From Streptomyces sp. DH37 (GTDB lineage Bacteria; Actinomycetota; Actinomycetes; Streptomycetales; Streptomycetaceae), in the NCBI RefSeq assembly GCF_029813835.1, contig NZ_JARVKV010000003.1:124001-188000 (forward strand): a stretch of DNA of 64,000 nucleotides, read 5' to 3'. The position numbers and the translations under genes are program-made. The notes under the pieces are model-generated. The model saw nothing but the letters and a program-made list of their open reading frames with translations. It made no database searches and was not told the origin of the DNA. Shown piece after piece: positions 55,330 to 63,651 of the stretch. Within the stretch, counting starts at the first letter, position 1; every line of letters begins with the position of its first letter.

Positions 55330-55420
55330 GGAGGCTTCGCCTAGTCTGGTCTATGGCGCCGCACTGCTAATGCGGTTTGGGCCTTAAAGCCCATCGAGGG
55401 TTCAAATCCCTCAGCCTCCG
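55330..55420 (+). tRNA. tRNA-Ser (anticodon GCU)
   Basis: 91 nt without CCA. Acceptor GGAGGCT/AGCCTCC, discriminator G; anticodon loop actgctaat with GCT; long variable arm (gtttgggccttaaagcccatcg); T arm gagggttcaaatccctc. Class II tRNA for serine AGY codons. Confidence 0.96.
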
Positions 55421-55439
55421 CTCGATCATCACGATCACC

Positions 55440-55468
55440 GAAGCCCCGGCCCGTACGGCCGGGGCTTC
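55440..55468 (+). terminator. Terminator of tRNA-Ser(GCU)
   Basis: 12-bp perfect arms (55440-55451, 55457-55468), loop CGTAC, starting 19 nt after the tRNA. Confidence 0.75.
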
Positions 55469-55653
55469 CGCCGTTCCGGGGACTTCGCGGGGGCGCGGGG
55501 GCCGAGGGAGCGCCGCCAAGGGGCTCCGGAATCCCTTCCGGGGGTATCGCCGCAGGTCAGGCAGGGTTGACCGAACGGATTTCACCTCTGGGCGGAGGTC
55601 ATGTAATGTTGTTCCCGCAACGCCGACCGGCAAGGAAACAGCCGGGAAGCCAA

Positions 55654-55726
55654 GCGCTCGTAGCTTAACGGATAGAGCATCTGACTACGGATCAGAAGGT
55701 TGCAGGTTCGAATCCTGCCGAGCGCG
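55654..55726 (+). tRNA. tRNA-Arg (anticodon ACG)
   Basis: 73 nt without CCA. Acceptor GCGCTCG/CGAGCGC, discriminator G; anticodon stem-loop ctgactacggatcag gives ACG. A34 is normally edited to inosine by TadA, whose gene lies 6.5 kb away in this window. Confidence 0.96.
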
Positions 55727-55735
55727 CAGCAGGTG

Positions 55736-55767
55736 AGAGGCCCCGCCGGGAGACCGGCGGGGCCTCT
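55736..55767 (+). terminator. Terminator of tRNA-Arg(ACG)
   Basis: 14-bp perfect arms (55736-55749, 55754-55767), loop GAGA, followed by tccg, 9 nt after the tRNA. Confidence 0.75.
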
Positions 55768-55858
55768 TCCGTGTGGACGGGGGGCGCGGTGCTGGGCACG
55801 GCGACCGGTGCCCCCGGCACCTCGGTGCCCGGTAGCGCGCGCGGTCGGCGGGCGTCCG

Positions 55859-56308
55859 TCACGCGGACCAGAGCGAACCGTGCCGGTGGCGGGCCGGCGG
55901 TACGTCCAGGGCGTCGGCGGCGTCGAGCGCCAGTGCGTCGGCGCCGGAGTTCACCAGCCGCCGCAGGGCCGTCGTACGGGCGCGCAGCCGTTGACGGGCG
56001 CGGCGTTCCTCCACCGCGGACCAGCGGGCGACCGAGCGGTCGCGGTTGTGCCGGGGGAAGCGGTGGACCTCCACCCCGCGGCGGACCGGCTGCGGCCGGG
56101 GCCTGCGGGACGCGCGGGCGGCCTCGGCGAGGATCCCGGCGCTGTAGCGGAGGTCGTGGAGGACCGCGGAGCGCCAGGGGGCTTCCGGCGGGCCGGCGTG
56201 ACTGTTCTCTTCCCTCTTCCGTCCCTGTCCCCGTTGCTGTTCCGGTGACGGGGACAGGAACGGTGACGGGGACGATGACGGAGACGGGTGATGGGCGGTG
56301 CGGGCCAT
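55859..56308 (-). CDS. Hypothetical Arg-rich protein
   Basis: 149 residues, family unrecognised. A Ser/Pro-rich N-terminus (HHPSPSSSPSPFLSPSPEQQ) precedes a basic, helical core (DLRYSAGILAEAARASRRPRPQPVRRGVEVHRFPRHNRDRSVARWSAVEERRARQRLRARTTAL, split by eye). No catalytic motif. ATG at 56308 with GAGGGAG upstream. It could bind nucleic acid, judging only by charge. It stands alone after the tRNA-Arg terminator. Confidence 0.6.
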   Translation of the reverse strand: MARTAHHPSPSSSPSPFLSPSPEQQRGQGRKREENSHAGPPEAPWRSAVLHDLRYSAGILAEAARASRRPRPQPVRRGVEVHRFPRHNRDRSVARWSAVEERRARQRLRARTTALRRLVNSGADALALDAADALDVPPARHRHGSLWSA

Positions 56309-56537
56309 GGAGGCTCCCTCGGCGGCGACCGCTGGGCGTGTCCCGGCGGAGCTACCCGAAGCCCGCCGGGCCCGTACGGCGTTCGCCTCCGTCGCGGCGG
56401 ACCGGGGTCCCGCGCGAGGCGGTCCCATGGGCGTGACCGGGCGGGGCGGGAGGGCGCCCGGAGGCGGGGGTCATGGGACGACGATAGTCCGCCGGAAGGC
56501 AGTCGTTCGGCCGGAGCGGGGATATGTCGTACTGCGA

Positions 56538-56553
56538 TGTTTCACGGGAAACA
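56538..56553. promoter_or_regulatory. parS-like centromere site
   Basis: TGTTTCACGGGAAACA matches the ParB-binding palindrome TGTTTCACGTGAAACA at 15 of 16 positions. It is intergenic, as are most parS sites in Streptomyces, where they cluster on both sides of oriC. The single change (T to G at position 10) breaks the central CGTG symmetry, so affinity may be reduced. Confidence 0.7.
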
Positions 56554-56740
56554 TTCGCCCCGTCCGGCGGATCGGGCCGGGGACGGGCGGGGGCCTCGCG
56601 CCTCCGCGGGGGACGCACTCCGGCGTGCACGAGGTCCGGTTGACGTCCCGCCAGGCCCGGTGCGCGGTCGCCGCGGCCCTCCCCCCGTCGAGGCCCGGCC
56701 GGACCGCTCCCTCCTCCGTCCAGGGGCGGCCACACCGCAC

Positions 56741-56772
56741 GGGGCCGGAACCGCACGCGCGGTTCCGGCCCC
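56741..56772 (-). terminator. Terminator of the MFS transporter gene
   Basis: 14-bp perfect arms (56741-56754, 56759-56772), loop ACGC, 33 nt downstream of the MFS stop on the minus strand. Confidence 0.7.
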
Positions 56773-56805
56773 GGGGGTCCCGGACGGAGGAGGAGGGCGG
56801 GGAGG

Positions 56806-58443
56806 TCAGACGGTCCGGCCGGCGGCCTCCCCCGGCTGCCCGTCCTTCCCGGTCCGCTCGGCGTGGTCCTCCAGGTGGGTGCGCAGCGGCACCTCCTTGA
56901 CGAACAGCACCAGCAGCAGCGCGACCACCGCCATCGGCGCGGCGTAGAGGTAGATGTCGGCGACGCCGTGGCCGTACGCGCTCTCGACGACGGTGCGGAC
57001 CGGAGCCGGGAGGCTCTCCAGGTCCGGGATGGCGCTGCCGTTGCCGCCGGTCGCGCCCTCGGGCCGGATGCCCAGCCTCGTCATGCCGTCGGTGACGTAG
57101 TCGGTGATGCGGTGGGCGAGCACCGCGCCCAGCACCGAGACGCCGACCGCGCCGCCGAGGGAGCGGAAGAAGGCGAGCACGGAGCTGGCCGCGCCCAGCT
57201 CGGAGAGGGCGACCTGGTTCTGGGTGGCCAGGACGAGGTTCTGCATCATCATGCCGACGCCGGTGCCCAGCAGCGCCATGAAGAGGGCGATCCGCCAGTA
57301 CGGGGTGTCGTACCGCATCGTGCCCAGCAGCCCGAGCCCGGCCGTCAGCAGGACGCCGCCCGCCACCAGCCATGCCTTCCAGCGGCCGGTGCGGGTGATG
57401 ACCAGGCCGGAGACGGTGGAGGAGACGAACAGCCCGCCGATCATCGGGATCGTCAGCACCCCGGACATCGTCGGCGACTCGCCGCGGGCGAGCTGGAAGT
57501 ACTGGCTGAGGAAGACGGTCGCGCCGAACATCGCGATGCCGACGAAGAGCGAGGCCAGCGCGGTGAGCGTGATCGTGCGGTTGCGGAACAGGCCCAGCGG
57601 GATGATCGGCTCGGCGGCGCGCGACTCGGTCAGCACGAAGGCCAGACCCAGGACGACCGAGACGCCGACCATCGTGTACGTCTGCCAGGACAGCCAGTCG
57701 TACCGGTCCCCGGCCAGCGTCACCCATATCAGCAGCAGGGAGACCGCGGCGGTGACGAGGGAGGCGCCCAGCCAGTCCACCGTCACGTTCTCCCGCTTCA
57801 CCACGGGCAGGTGCAGCGTCTTCTGGAGCACGACCAGCGCGAGGATCGCGAAGGGCACGCCGACGTAGAAGCACCAGCGCCAGCCGAGCCAGGAGGCGTC
57901 GGTGATCACGCCGCCGAGCAGCGGTCCGCCCACCGTGGCGACGGCGAAGGTCGCGCCCAGGTAGCCGCTGTAGCGTCCGCGCTCACGCGGGGGGATCATC
58001 GCGGCGATGATGATCTGGGACAGCGCCGCCAGACCGCCCGCGCCCAGGCCCTGCACCGCCCGGAAGGCGATCAGGGTGCCGGTGTCCTGGGACAGGCCGG
58101 CGCCGGCCGAGGCCAGGACGAAGAGCACCAGCGCCGACTGCACCAGCAGCTTCTTGCTGTAGAGGTCGGCGAGCTTGCCCCACAGCGGTGTGGAGGCGGT
58201 CATGGTCAGCAGCGCCGCCGTGACGACCCAGGTGTACGCGCTCTGGCCGCCGCCCAGGTCAGAGATGATCTGCGGCAGGGCGTTGGAGACGACCGTCGAG
58301 GACAGGACGGAGACGAACATGCCGAGCAGCAGCCCGGACAGCGCCTCCATGATCTGGCGGTGCGTCATGGGCACCTGTTCGGCGCCCGGGGCGGTGCGGG
58401 CGGTGTCGCCCTTCCGTACCTCCGAGGGTGTGGACGTTGCCAT
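56806..58443 (-). CDS. MFS transporter, DHA2 (14-TM) drug:H+ antiporter family
   Basis: 545 residues with about 14 membrane helices. Motif A reads GKLADLYSKKLL and motif C-like Gly/Pro-rich helix LGATFAVATVGGPLLGGVITD, as in EmrB/QacA exporters. It should export hydrophobic or cationic drugs using the proton gradient. The basic, acid-mixed C-terminus is cytosolic. ATG at 58443 with AAGGAGCGC. The MarR repressor gene lies just upstream in the same direction, with two palindromic operators before it, so the pair is probably a drug-inducible efflux operon. Confidence 0.92.
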   Translation of the reverse strand: MATSTPSEVRKGDTARTAPGAEQVPMTHRQIMEALSGLLLGMFVSVLSSTVVSNALPQIISDLGGGQSAYTWVVTAALLTMTASTPLWGKLADLYSKKLLVQSALVLFVLASAGAGLSQDTGTLIAFRAVQGLGAGGLAALSQIIIAAMIPPRERGRYSGYLGATFAVATVGGPLLGGVITDASWLGWRWCFYVGVPFAILALVVLQKTLHLPVVKRENVTVDWLGASLVTAAVSLLLIWVTLAGDRYDWLSWQTYTMVGVSVVLGLAFVLTESRAAEPIIPLGLFRNRTITLTALASLFVGIAMFGATVFLSQYFQLARGESPTMSGVLTIPMIGGLFVSSTVSGLVITRTGRWKAWLVAGGVLLTAGLGLLGTMRYDTPYWRIALFMALLGTGVGMMMQNLVLATQNQVALSELGAASSVLAFFRSLGGAVGVSVLGAVLAHRITDYVTDGMTRLGIRPEGATGGNGSAIPDLESLPAPVRTVVESAYGHGVADIYLYAAPMAVVALLLVLFVKEVPLRTHLEDHAERTGKDGQPGEAAGRTV

Positions 58444-58595
58444 GCGCTCCTTGCTTTCCGTGTCTCTTCTCGCGTCGGGCGTCGTGTCACGGCGCGCCGT
58501 ACGCCTGCGGGTCCGGGGCGGTCCGGACGGCCGTGCGTCCGGGCGGGGCCGTGTCCCGGCGGCGCGGGGCACGGGCGGTACGTGTTTCTCCGGGG

Positions 58596-59084
58596 TCAGT
58601 CGTGTGCGGCGGTGCGGTACGGGGCGTGGCCGGCGCCCCGGGAGGCCGTACGGCAGCCGCGGTCGCCGAAGCTCGCGCGCAGCCGTGCCAGCAGTTCGGT
58701 GAGGCGGCCCACGTCCTCGGCCGGCCAGTCGCCGAGGTGGTGCGCGAGGGTCTCGCTGACGCGGCGGTGCGTCTCGGCCAGCAGCCGCTCACCGCTGCCG
58801 GTCAGCCGCAGCAGCCGGACCCGGCCGTCGAGGGGGTCGGGCCGGCGGTCGACCCAGCCGTGCTCCACGGCGTACGCGACATGGCGGCTGGTGACGGACA
58901 CGTCGACGCCCAGCAGATCGGCGAGCCGCGTCATCCGCAGCTCGCCGTGCCGTCCCAGCAGGGTCAGGAGGACCGCCGGTGCGGGCGGGCAGTCGTACGG
59001 CAGGTCGCGGGCCAGCTCGCGCCGGACGGTGCCGATGGAGCCGAGCTCCCGGGCCAGGTCCCGGTAGGGAGCGTGTGATGTCAC
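58596..59084 (-). CDS. MarR-family repressor of the MFS exporter
   Basis: 162 residues, winged-helix: VLLTLLGRHGELRMTRLADLLGVDVSVTSRHVAYAVEHGWVDRRPDPLDGRVRLLRLTGSGERLL (split by eye), then a C-terminal dimer helix (WPAEDVGRLTELLARLRASF). GTG at 59084 is chosen over 59099 because AGGAGG sits 7 nt before it. The MFS exporter follows after about 150 nt. Two near-identical palindromes upstream (59115-59155) are the likely autoregulatory operators, released when a drug binds. Confidence 0.87.
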   Translation of the reverse strand: MTSHAPYRDLARELGSIGTVRRELARDLPYDCPPAPAVLLTLLGRHGELRMTRLADLLGVDVSVTSRHVAYAVEHGWVDRRPDPLDGRVRLLRLTGSGERLLAETHRRVSETLAHHLGDWPAEDVGRLTELLARLRASFGDRGCRTASRGAGHAPYRTAAHD

Positions 59085-59114
59085 CGGATGCCTCCTCACG
59101 GCCCGCAGAAATCG

Positions 59115-59155
59115 TTGCTTAGGGCAAGCATATGTTTGTTGGTTGCCTCAGGCAA
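59115..59155. promoter_or_regulatory. Paired MarR operator palindromes
   Basis: TTGCTTAGGGCAA (59115-59127) and TTGCCTCAGGCAA (59143-59155) share the pattern TTGC-Y-T-N-R-GGCAA; the second is a perfect palindrome around its central C. Centres are 28 bp apart, and both precede the MarR start, so they probably bind its product cooperatively. Confidence 0.7.
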
Positions 59156-59349
59156 ACGAAAACGGACGTGTGGGGGCAAACAGTTTCCCAAGACCGGGTG
59201 TGCCGCTCACCAAGTCGGCCGGCGGTCCCGCGACGGCTCCGCATGTCGGTGCACGGGCGGGGCGGGGTCGGTGTGCGGGCGGGCGCGGCCGGTGCGCGGA
59301 CGCGACCTGGGGTGACCCGCGCCCGGCCCGTTCGCTAGGGTCCGGAGGC

Positions 59350-59556
59350 ATGGCTCACAACCCCCAAGCACCCCAGGGCCCGGCCGGCCAGCACGACCCG
59401 GCCGGAAGCACCCAGATGTTCCGCGCCTTCGTCGACGAGGACGGGCCGCGCCCGCCCGCCGCGACCTCGTCCTCCGGCCCCCGGGTCGGTCTGATCGTGG
59501 GGATCGCCGCGCTGGTCGCGGTCGTCGCCGCGGTCGTCTGGTTCGCCCTCTCCTGA
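59350..59556 (+). CDS. Small single-pass membrane protein, SGM_5486-type
   Basis: 68 residues: Pro/Gly/Gln-rich soluble N-terminus (NPQAPQGPAGQHDPAGSTQMFRAFVDED) then one C-terminal membrane helix (VGLIVGIAALVAVVAAVVWFAL). The layout and the SGM_5486 family name (transporter-associated protein) are from memory. ATG at 59350 with CCGGAGG 1-6 nt upstream. A terminator follows. The role is unknown. Confidence 0.78.
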   Translation: MAHNPQAPQGPAGQHDPAGSTQMFRAFVDEDGPRPPAATSSSGPRVGLIVGIAALVAVVAAVVWFALS

Positions 59557-59578
59557 GCGGGGCGGCCCGCGCCGCGAA

Positions 59579-59628
59579 CGCGGACAGCCGCCGGGACGGT
59601 GTGGTGCCGTCCCCGGCGGCTGTCCGCG
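59579..59628. terminator. Terminator between convergent genes
   Basis: About 19-bp arms (59579-59597 and 59609-59628) with one bulged C and an 11-nt loop, 22 nt after the small membrane gene and 33 nt before the convergent sigma factor's stop. Confidence 0.7.
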
Positions 59629-59661
59629 TCTCCACGTCCACCCCCGTGCGGGGGCCGGGCC

Positions 59662-60513
59662 TCACTCCTCCGAGACGAGGCCCTCTCTCAGCTGCGCGAG
59701 CGTACGGGTCAGCAGGCGCGAGACGTGCATCTGGGAGATGCCGACCCGCTCGCCGATCTGCGACTGCGTCATGTTCGCGAAGAAGCGGAGCATGATGATC
59801 TGCCGCTCGCGCGGCGGGAGCTTGGCGAGCAGCGGCTTGAGCGACTCGCGGTACTCCACGCCCTCCAGCGCGCTGTCCTCGTACCCCAGCCGGTCCGCGA
59901 GGGAGCCCTCGCTGCCCTCCTCCTCCGGGACGGGGGAGTCCAGGGAGCTGGCCGTGTAGGCGTTGCCCACGGCCAGCCCGTCCACCACGTCCTCCTCGGA
60001 CACCCCGAGGCAGGCGGACAGCTCGGCCACCGTCGGGGAGCGGTCGAGCTTCTGCGACAGCTCGTCGCTGGCCTTGGTGAGCGCCAGGCGCAGCTCCTGG
60101 AGGCGCCGGGGGACGCGCACCGACCAGGAGGTGTCGCGGAAGAAGCGCTTGATCTCGCCGACGACCGTCGGCATCGCGAACGTCGGGAACTCCACGCCCC
60201 GTTCGCAGTCGAAGCGGTCGATGGCCTTGATGAGGCCGATGGTGCCGACCTGGACGATGTCCTCCATCGGCTCGTTGCGGCTGCGGAAGCGGGCCGCCGC
60301 GTACCGCACGAGCGGGAGGTTCAGCTCGATGAGGGTGTCTCGTACGTAGACGCGCTCCGGGCTGTCGGCGTCGAGCGTGGCGAGCCGCTGGAACAGGGAG
60401 CGGGAGAGGGTCCGGGTGTCGATGGCGTCGCAGTCTGAGGGAACGTGCGGTGCGGCGTCGGCCTTGGTCTCGGGCTCGGCGAGCACCTTCGAGCTGCCCA
60501 GTTCTACGGACAT
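59662..60513 (-). CDS. sigN: SigB/F/G-family RNA polymerase sigma factor (SigN-like by synteny)
   Basis: 283 residues. Region 2 [37 protein letters not shown], region 3 WSVRVPRRLQELRLALTKASDELSQ and region 4 [37 protein letters not shown] (split by eye). This stress/development group lacks region 1 and is usually controlled by anti-sigma ATPases. In S. coelicolor sigN and sigF are adjacent, which this pair matches; the assignment of names to the two genes rests on recalled order only. ATG at 60513 follows AAGGGGGTGGC. Confidence 0.85.
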   Translation of the reverse strand: MSVELGSSKVLAEPETKADAAPHVPSDCDAIDTRTLSRSLFQRLATLDADSPERVYVRDTLIELNLPLVRYAAARFRSRNEPMEDIVQVGTIGLIKAIDRFDCERGVEFPTFAMPTVVGEIKRFFRDTSWSVRVPRRLQELRLALTKASDELSQKLDRSPTVAELSACLGVSEEDVVDGLAVGNAYTASSLDSPVPEEEGSEGSLADRLGYEDSALEGVEYRESLKPLLAKLPPRERQIIMLRFFANMTQSQIGERVGISQMHVSRLLTRTLAQLREGLVSEE

Positions 60514-60715
60514 GCCACCCCCTTGAGGTCGCGGACGGATCGCGGCGGCGCCCTCGGACGTGAGGGAGGCACCTCCCGGTCAATACCGGCGGCGCCGTCG
60601 CGGCAAACGCACTTCTCGCAGAATGTCACAAGTCAGCAACACGACGTAGCCCCAAGTCGATAAAACTGCACAGCTCGGGATGGGGATGCGCCTGAACGAG
60701 TGTCACACGCGCGGG

Positions 60716-61534
60716 TTACGCGTCGAGGGGATTTGCGGCACGCAGGCGGGCGAAGCTCCGCGACAGCAGCCGGGACACGTGCATCTGCGACACGCCGAGT
60801 TCCGCGCTGATCTGGGACTGCGTCAGGTTCCGGTAGTACCGCAGCAGCAGGATCCGCTGCTCGCGCTCGGGGAGCTGGACGAGCAGGTGCCGCACCAGGT
60901 CGCGGTGCTCCACGCCGTCCAGCGCCGGGTCCTCGTAGCCGAGCCGGTCGATCAGTCCGGGCAGGCCGTCCTCGCGCTCCTGGGCGGCCTCCAGGGAGGT
61001 GGCGCGGTAGGCGCGGCCGGCCTCCAGGCAGGCGAGGACGTCCTCCTCGCCGATCCGCAGCCGCTCGGCGATCTCGGCGGTGGTGGGGGAGCGGCCGTGC
61101 AGCACGGTCAGGTCCTCCGTCGCACTGCTGACCTGCACCCACATCTCGTGCAGCCGGCGCGGTACGTGCACGGTGCGGACGTTGTCGCGGAAGTAGCGCC
61201 GGATCTCGCCGATGATCGTCGGCATCGCGAACGTCGGGAACTGCACCCCGCGGCCGGGGTCGAAGCGGTCGATGGCGTTGATGAGGCCGATGGTGCCGAC
61301 CTGGACGACGTCCTCCATCGGCTCGTTGCGGCTGCGGAAGCGGGCGGCGACGTAGCGCACCAGCGGGATGTTGGCCTCGATCAGGGCCCCGCGCACCCGC
61401 TCGTGCTCGGGGGTGCCGGGCTCCAGGCCGGAGAGCCGCTCGAAGAGCACCTGGGTCAGGGCGCGGGTCTCCGCGCTCCGACGGCTGGGGGCCGACCCCG
61501 TCGGGGTCCGGGGAAGGGTCTGCGTGACCGCCAC
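60716..61534 (-). CDS. sigF: SigB/F/G-family RNA polymerase sigma factor (SigF-like by synteny)
   Basis: 272 residues, paralogous to the next gene downstream: region 2 [37 protein letters not shown], region 3 [26 protein letters not shown], region 4 [37 protein letters not shown] (split by eye). SigF acts late in spore maturation in Streptomyces. GTG at 61534. The two sigma genes are 200 nt apart in the same direction, with separate leaders; a tandem duplication is the simplest origin. No anti-sigma gene is adjacent. Confidence 0.84.
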   Translation of the reverse strand: MAVTQTLPRTPTGSAPSRRSAETRALTQVLFERLSGLEPGTPEHERVRGALIEANIPLVRYVAARFRSRNEPMEDVVQVGTIGLINAIDRFDPGRGVQFPTFAMPTIIGEIRRYFRDNVRTVHVPRRLHEMWVQVSSATEDLTVLHGRSPTTAEIAERLRIGEEDVLACLEAGRAYRATSLEAAQEREDGLPGLIDRLGYEDPALDGVEHRDLVRHLLVQLPEREQRILLLRYYRNLTQSQISAELGVSQMHVSRLLSRSFARLRAANPLDA

Positions 61535-61747
61535 CGATCGTCCAACCCCTTCACGGTTGTTTCATCCGGCAAAAGCGGTCATAGCATCACAAGTTATATG
61601 CACTGTGTGCAAGCACCGTGTAACTCCGTGTTGTTACGGAGGGGCGCACGGCGGACCGCCGTCCGGGGGCCCGCCCCCGTGCGGCGGGGGGAGGCGGAGG
61701 ACGGCCGGGGGGAGCGGAGGGGGAGGGGTCCGTACGGACGGCCCGGC

Positions 61748-61909
61748 TCAGTTCACCAGTTCGGTCATGAAGGTGCCGACGCCCTTCGCCGCGCTGGAGA
61801 TGCCCTCGAACCCGACGCCGACGAGTTCGGCGGAGCGGTCGGGCGAGGTGATGATCGAGTAGAGGATGAAGACGAGGAGTACGTAGAGCACGACCTTCTT
61901 CACGTCCAC
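61748..61909 (-). CDS. Small membrane protein (53 aa)
   Basis: One membrane helix near the N-terminus (VVLYVLLVFILYSIITS) followed by a short amphipathic segment (GVGFEGISSAAKGVGTFMTELV). GTG at 61909 has GGGGAGAGG about 10-18 nt upstream. Small conserved proteins of this sort occur widely in actinobacteria; function unknown. Confidence 0.7.
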   Translation of the reverse strand: MDVKKVVLYVLLVFILYSIITSPDRSAELVGVGFEGISSAAKGVGTFMTELVN

Positions 61910-62097
61910 GGCGTTCTGCCTCTCCCCGAACATCCCCGAGTGTCCCCGAACACGGGACCGCCCACGCGGTCGCGAGAGTCTAACCGGCACCGCCCGGTGG
62001 TCCCAGGGGTTGCGCGGGCCGGCGCCGTACGGGGCGCGGACGGGGGACGGACGGGGACGGGCGGAAGGCGGACGGAAGGCGCTGCGGGGCGCACGGC

Positions 62098-62125
62098 GAA
62101 GGGCCCCTCCGGAGAGGGGCCCTTC
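62098..62125 (-). terminator. Terminator of tRNA-Ser(CGA)
   Basis: 12-bp perfect arms (62098-62109, 62114-62125), loop CGGA, starting 9 nt downstream of the tRNA 3' end on the minus strand. Confidence 0.75.
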
Positions 62126-62133
62126 GACTGCGG

Positions 62134-62220
62134 CGGTAGCGGTGGGATTTGAACCCACGGTGGAGTTGCCCCCACACTCGCTTTCGAGGCGAGCTCCTTC
62201 GGCCGCTCGGACACGCTACC
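62134..62220 (-). tRNA. tRNA-Ser (anticodon CGA)
   Basis: 87 nt without CCA. Acceptor GGTAGCG/CGCTACC, discriminator G; the anticodon loop ctcgaaa gives CGA; long variable arm; T arm gtgggttcaaatcccac. It begins 10 nt after the tadA stop codon, so it may be co-transcribed with tadA as well as from its own promoter. Confidence 0.96.
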
Positions 62221-62230
62221 GGGAGGAAGC

Positions 62231-62821
62231 CTAGCCCATGGTCGGGCGTGCGCCGAAATCGGTATCGGGACGGGCGCCGCTCCGGCCCCCCGGACCCCTG
62301 TCCGACGGGCGGGAGGGCGCGCGGAAGAAGTCCGTCAGCAGTCTCCCGCACTCCTCGGCCAGCACCCCGGAGACCACCTCCGGCCGGTGGTTGAGCCTGC
62401 GGTCGCGCACGACGTCCCACAGGGAGCCGGCCGCGCCCGCCTTCTCGTCCACCGCCCCGTAGACGACCCTCTCCAGCCGCGCCAGCACGATCGCGCCCGC
62501 GCACATCGTGCACGGCTCCAGCGTCACCGCCAGGGTGCAGCCCGTCAGCCGCCACTCGCCGACCGCCCGGGCCGCCTCGCGGATCGCCACGACCTCCGCG
62601 TGCGCCGTGGGGTCGCCGGTCGCCTCGCGCTCGTTGCGGCCGAGGCCCAGGACCGCGCCGTCCGGGCCCAGGACGACCGCGCCGACGGGTACGTCCCCGG
62701 TCTCCGGGGCCCGTACGGCCTCGGCCAGGGCACGGCGCATCGCCGCCCGCCACGGATCGCGCAGCGGATCCGGGGCGGGCGTCTCGCTCGGTGGAGCCGG
62801 AGGCGGCGGAGGGGCGCTCAT
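62231..62821 (-). CDS. tadA: tRNA adenosine(34) deaminase
   Basis: 196 residues. Deaminates A34 of tRNA-Arg(ACG) to inosine, so one tRNA reads CGU/CGC/CGA. The zinc site is complete: His-Ala-Glu in PTAHAEVVAIREA and PCTMC in VTLEPCTMCAGAIVLA; RVVYGAVDEKAGAAGS follows. A Pro-rich ~20-residue N-terminal tail and a basic C-terminal tail flank the core. ATG at 62821; a GTG in the 24-bp repeats upstream would add GETEP repeats. Downstream neighbour: tRNA-Ser(CGA) after 10 nt; upstream: the deaminase-associated protein. Confidence 0.92.
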   Translation of the reverse strand: MSAPPPPPAPPSETPAPDPLRDPWRAAMRRALAEAVRAPETGDVPVGAVVLGPDGAVLGLGRNEREATGDPTAHAEVVAIREAARAVGEWRLTGCTLAVTLEPCTMCAGAIVLARLERVVYGAVDEKAGAAGSLWDVVRDRRLNHRPEVVSGVLAEECGRLLTDFFRAPSRPSDRGPGGRSGARPDTDFGARPTMG

Positions 62822-62893
62822 GGGCTCAGTTTCTCCCACCCGTCCGGGCTCGGTTTCCCCCGCCCGCCCGGGCTCGGTTTCCCCCACCCGCCC
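62822..62893. repeat. Three 24-bp tandem repeats upstream of tadA
   Basis: gggctcggtttcccccacccg plus ccc (variants at four positions) three times, ending at the tadA ATG. On the minus strand they encode G-E-T-E-P-G-R-V/A units in frame with tadA. Confidence 0.85.
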
Positions 62894-62961
62894 GGCCCGG
62901 CGCACGGCGGGCGGGGCGGCGTGCGCCGGGCCGGAGCCGGGCCGGGTGGGACCGGGGCGGG

Positions 62962-63522
62962 CTACCGGACGGCCTCCAGCATGTCCGTGCAGCCGAGCGC
63001 GTCGGCGATCTCGCTCAGGGCGTCCTCGGAGGTCAGCGAGAGCAGCGCCTTGCCGTCCAGGCCGAAGTCGGCCAGCAGCTCGGCGTCGCCGACCGGTCCC
63101 GCCGGGACCGTGCCGGGGGACCCCGCGGCTGTCTCCCCGTCGTCCCCGTCGTCCCGGCCGTCCCCGTCGTCGCCCGCCGGTTCGCCGTCCTCCGTGCCGT
63201 CGAGGTCCACGAGGAGGTCGAGGTCCTCCCCGTCGGCCGGTTCGCGGCCGAGGATCTCGTCGGTGAGCAGGATCTCCCCGTAGGAGCTGCGTGCGGCCCC
63301 GGCCGCGTCCGAGACGAAGATGCGGGGGTCCTCCTCGCCCTCCACCCGGACGACGCCGAACCAGACGCCCTCCTGTTCGATGCAGACCAGGACCGGCTCG
63401 TCGTCCTCCGCGGCCTCCCGGGCCAGGTCGGCGAGATCGGCCAGCGTCTCGACCTCGTCGAGTTCTGTGTCGCTCGCTTCCCACCCGTCTTCGGTGCGCG
63501 CGAGCAGTGCGGCGAAGTACAC
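62962..63522 (-). CDS. tRNA adenosine deaminase-associated protein
   Basis: 186 residues, strongly acidic. N-terminal half YFAALLARTEDGWEASDTELDEVETLADLADLAREAAEDDEPVLVCIEQEGVWFGVVRVEGEEDPRIFVSDAAGAARSSYGEILL (split by eye) is the conserved domain. A low-complexity D/G linker (GDDGDGRDDGDDG) follows, then a helical end (LLADFGLDGKALLSLTSEDALSEIADALGC). Always found next to tadA in actinobacteria by recall; molecular role unknown. GTG at 63522. Operon with tadA. Confidence 0.85.
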   Translation of the reverse strand: MYFAALLARTEDGWEASDTELDEVETLADLADLAREAAEDDEPVLVCIEQEGVWFGVVRVEGEEDPRIFVSDAAGAARSSYGEILLTDEILGREPADGEDLDLLVDLDGTEDGEPAGDDGDGRDDGDDGETAAGSPGTVPAGPVGDAELLADFGLDGKALLSLTSEDALSEIADALGCTDMLEAVR

Positions 63523-63651
63523 CGTGACTCTCCCACTGGTTTCAGGTGCCCGAGTGATGACGGGACCGCGCCCCGCCCAATCGGAATCGTGGCAGAAACC
63601 GGCGCTTCGCGAGAGGTCTTCGGCTGTGCGTCGTGCGGGTGTTGCGGCGGA

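Larger units (their letters stand above)
56309..56805. other. Gene-free region with a parS-like site and a terminator
   Basis: About 500 nt between two minus-strand genes. It holds the parS-like palindrome (56538-56553) and the MFS terminator (56741-56772), and otherwise no frame with coding bias. Confidence 0.6.
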
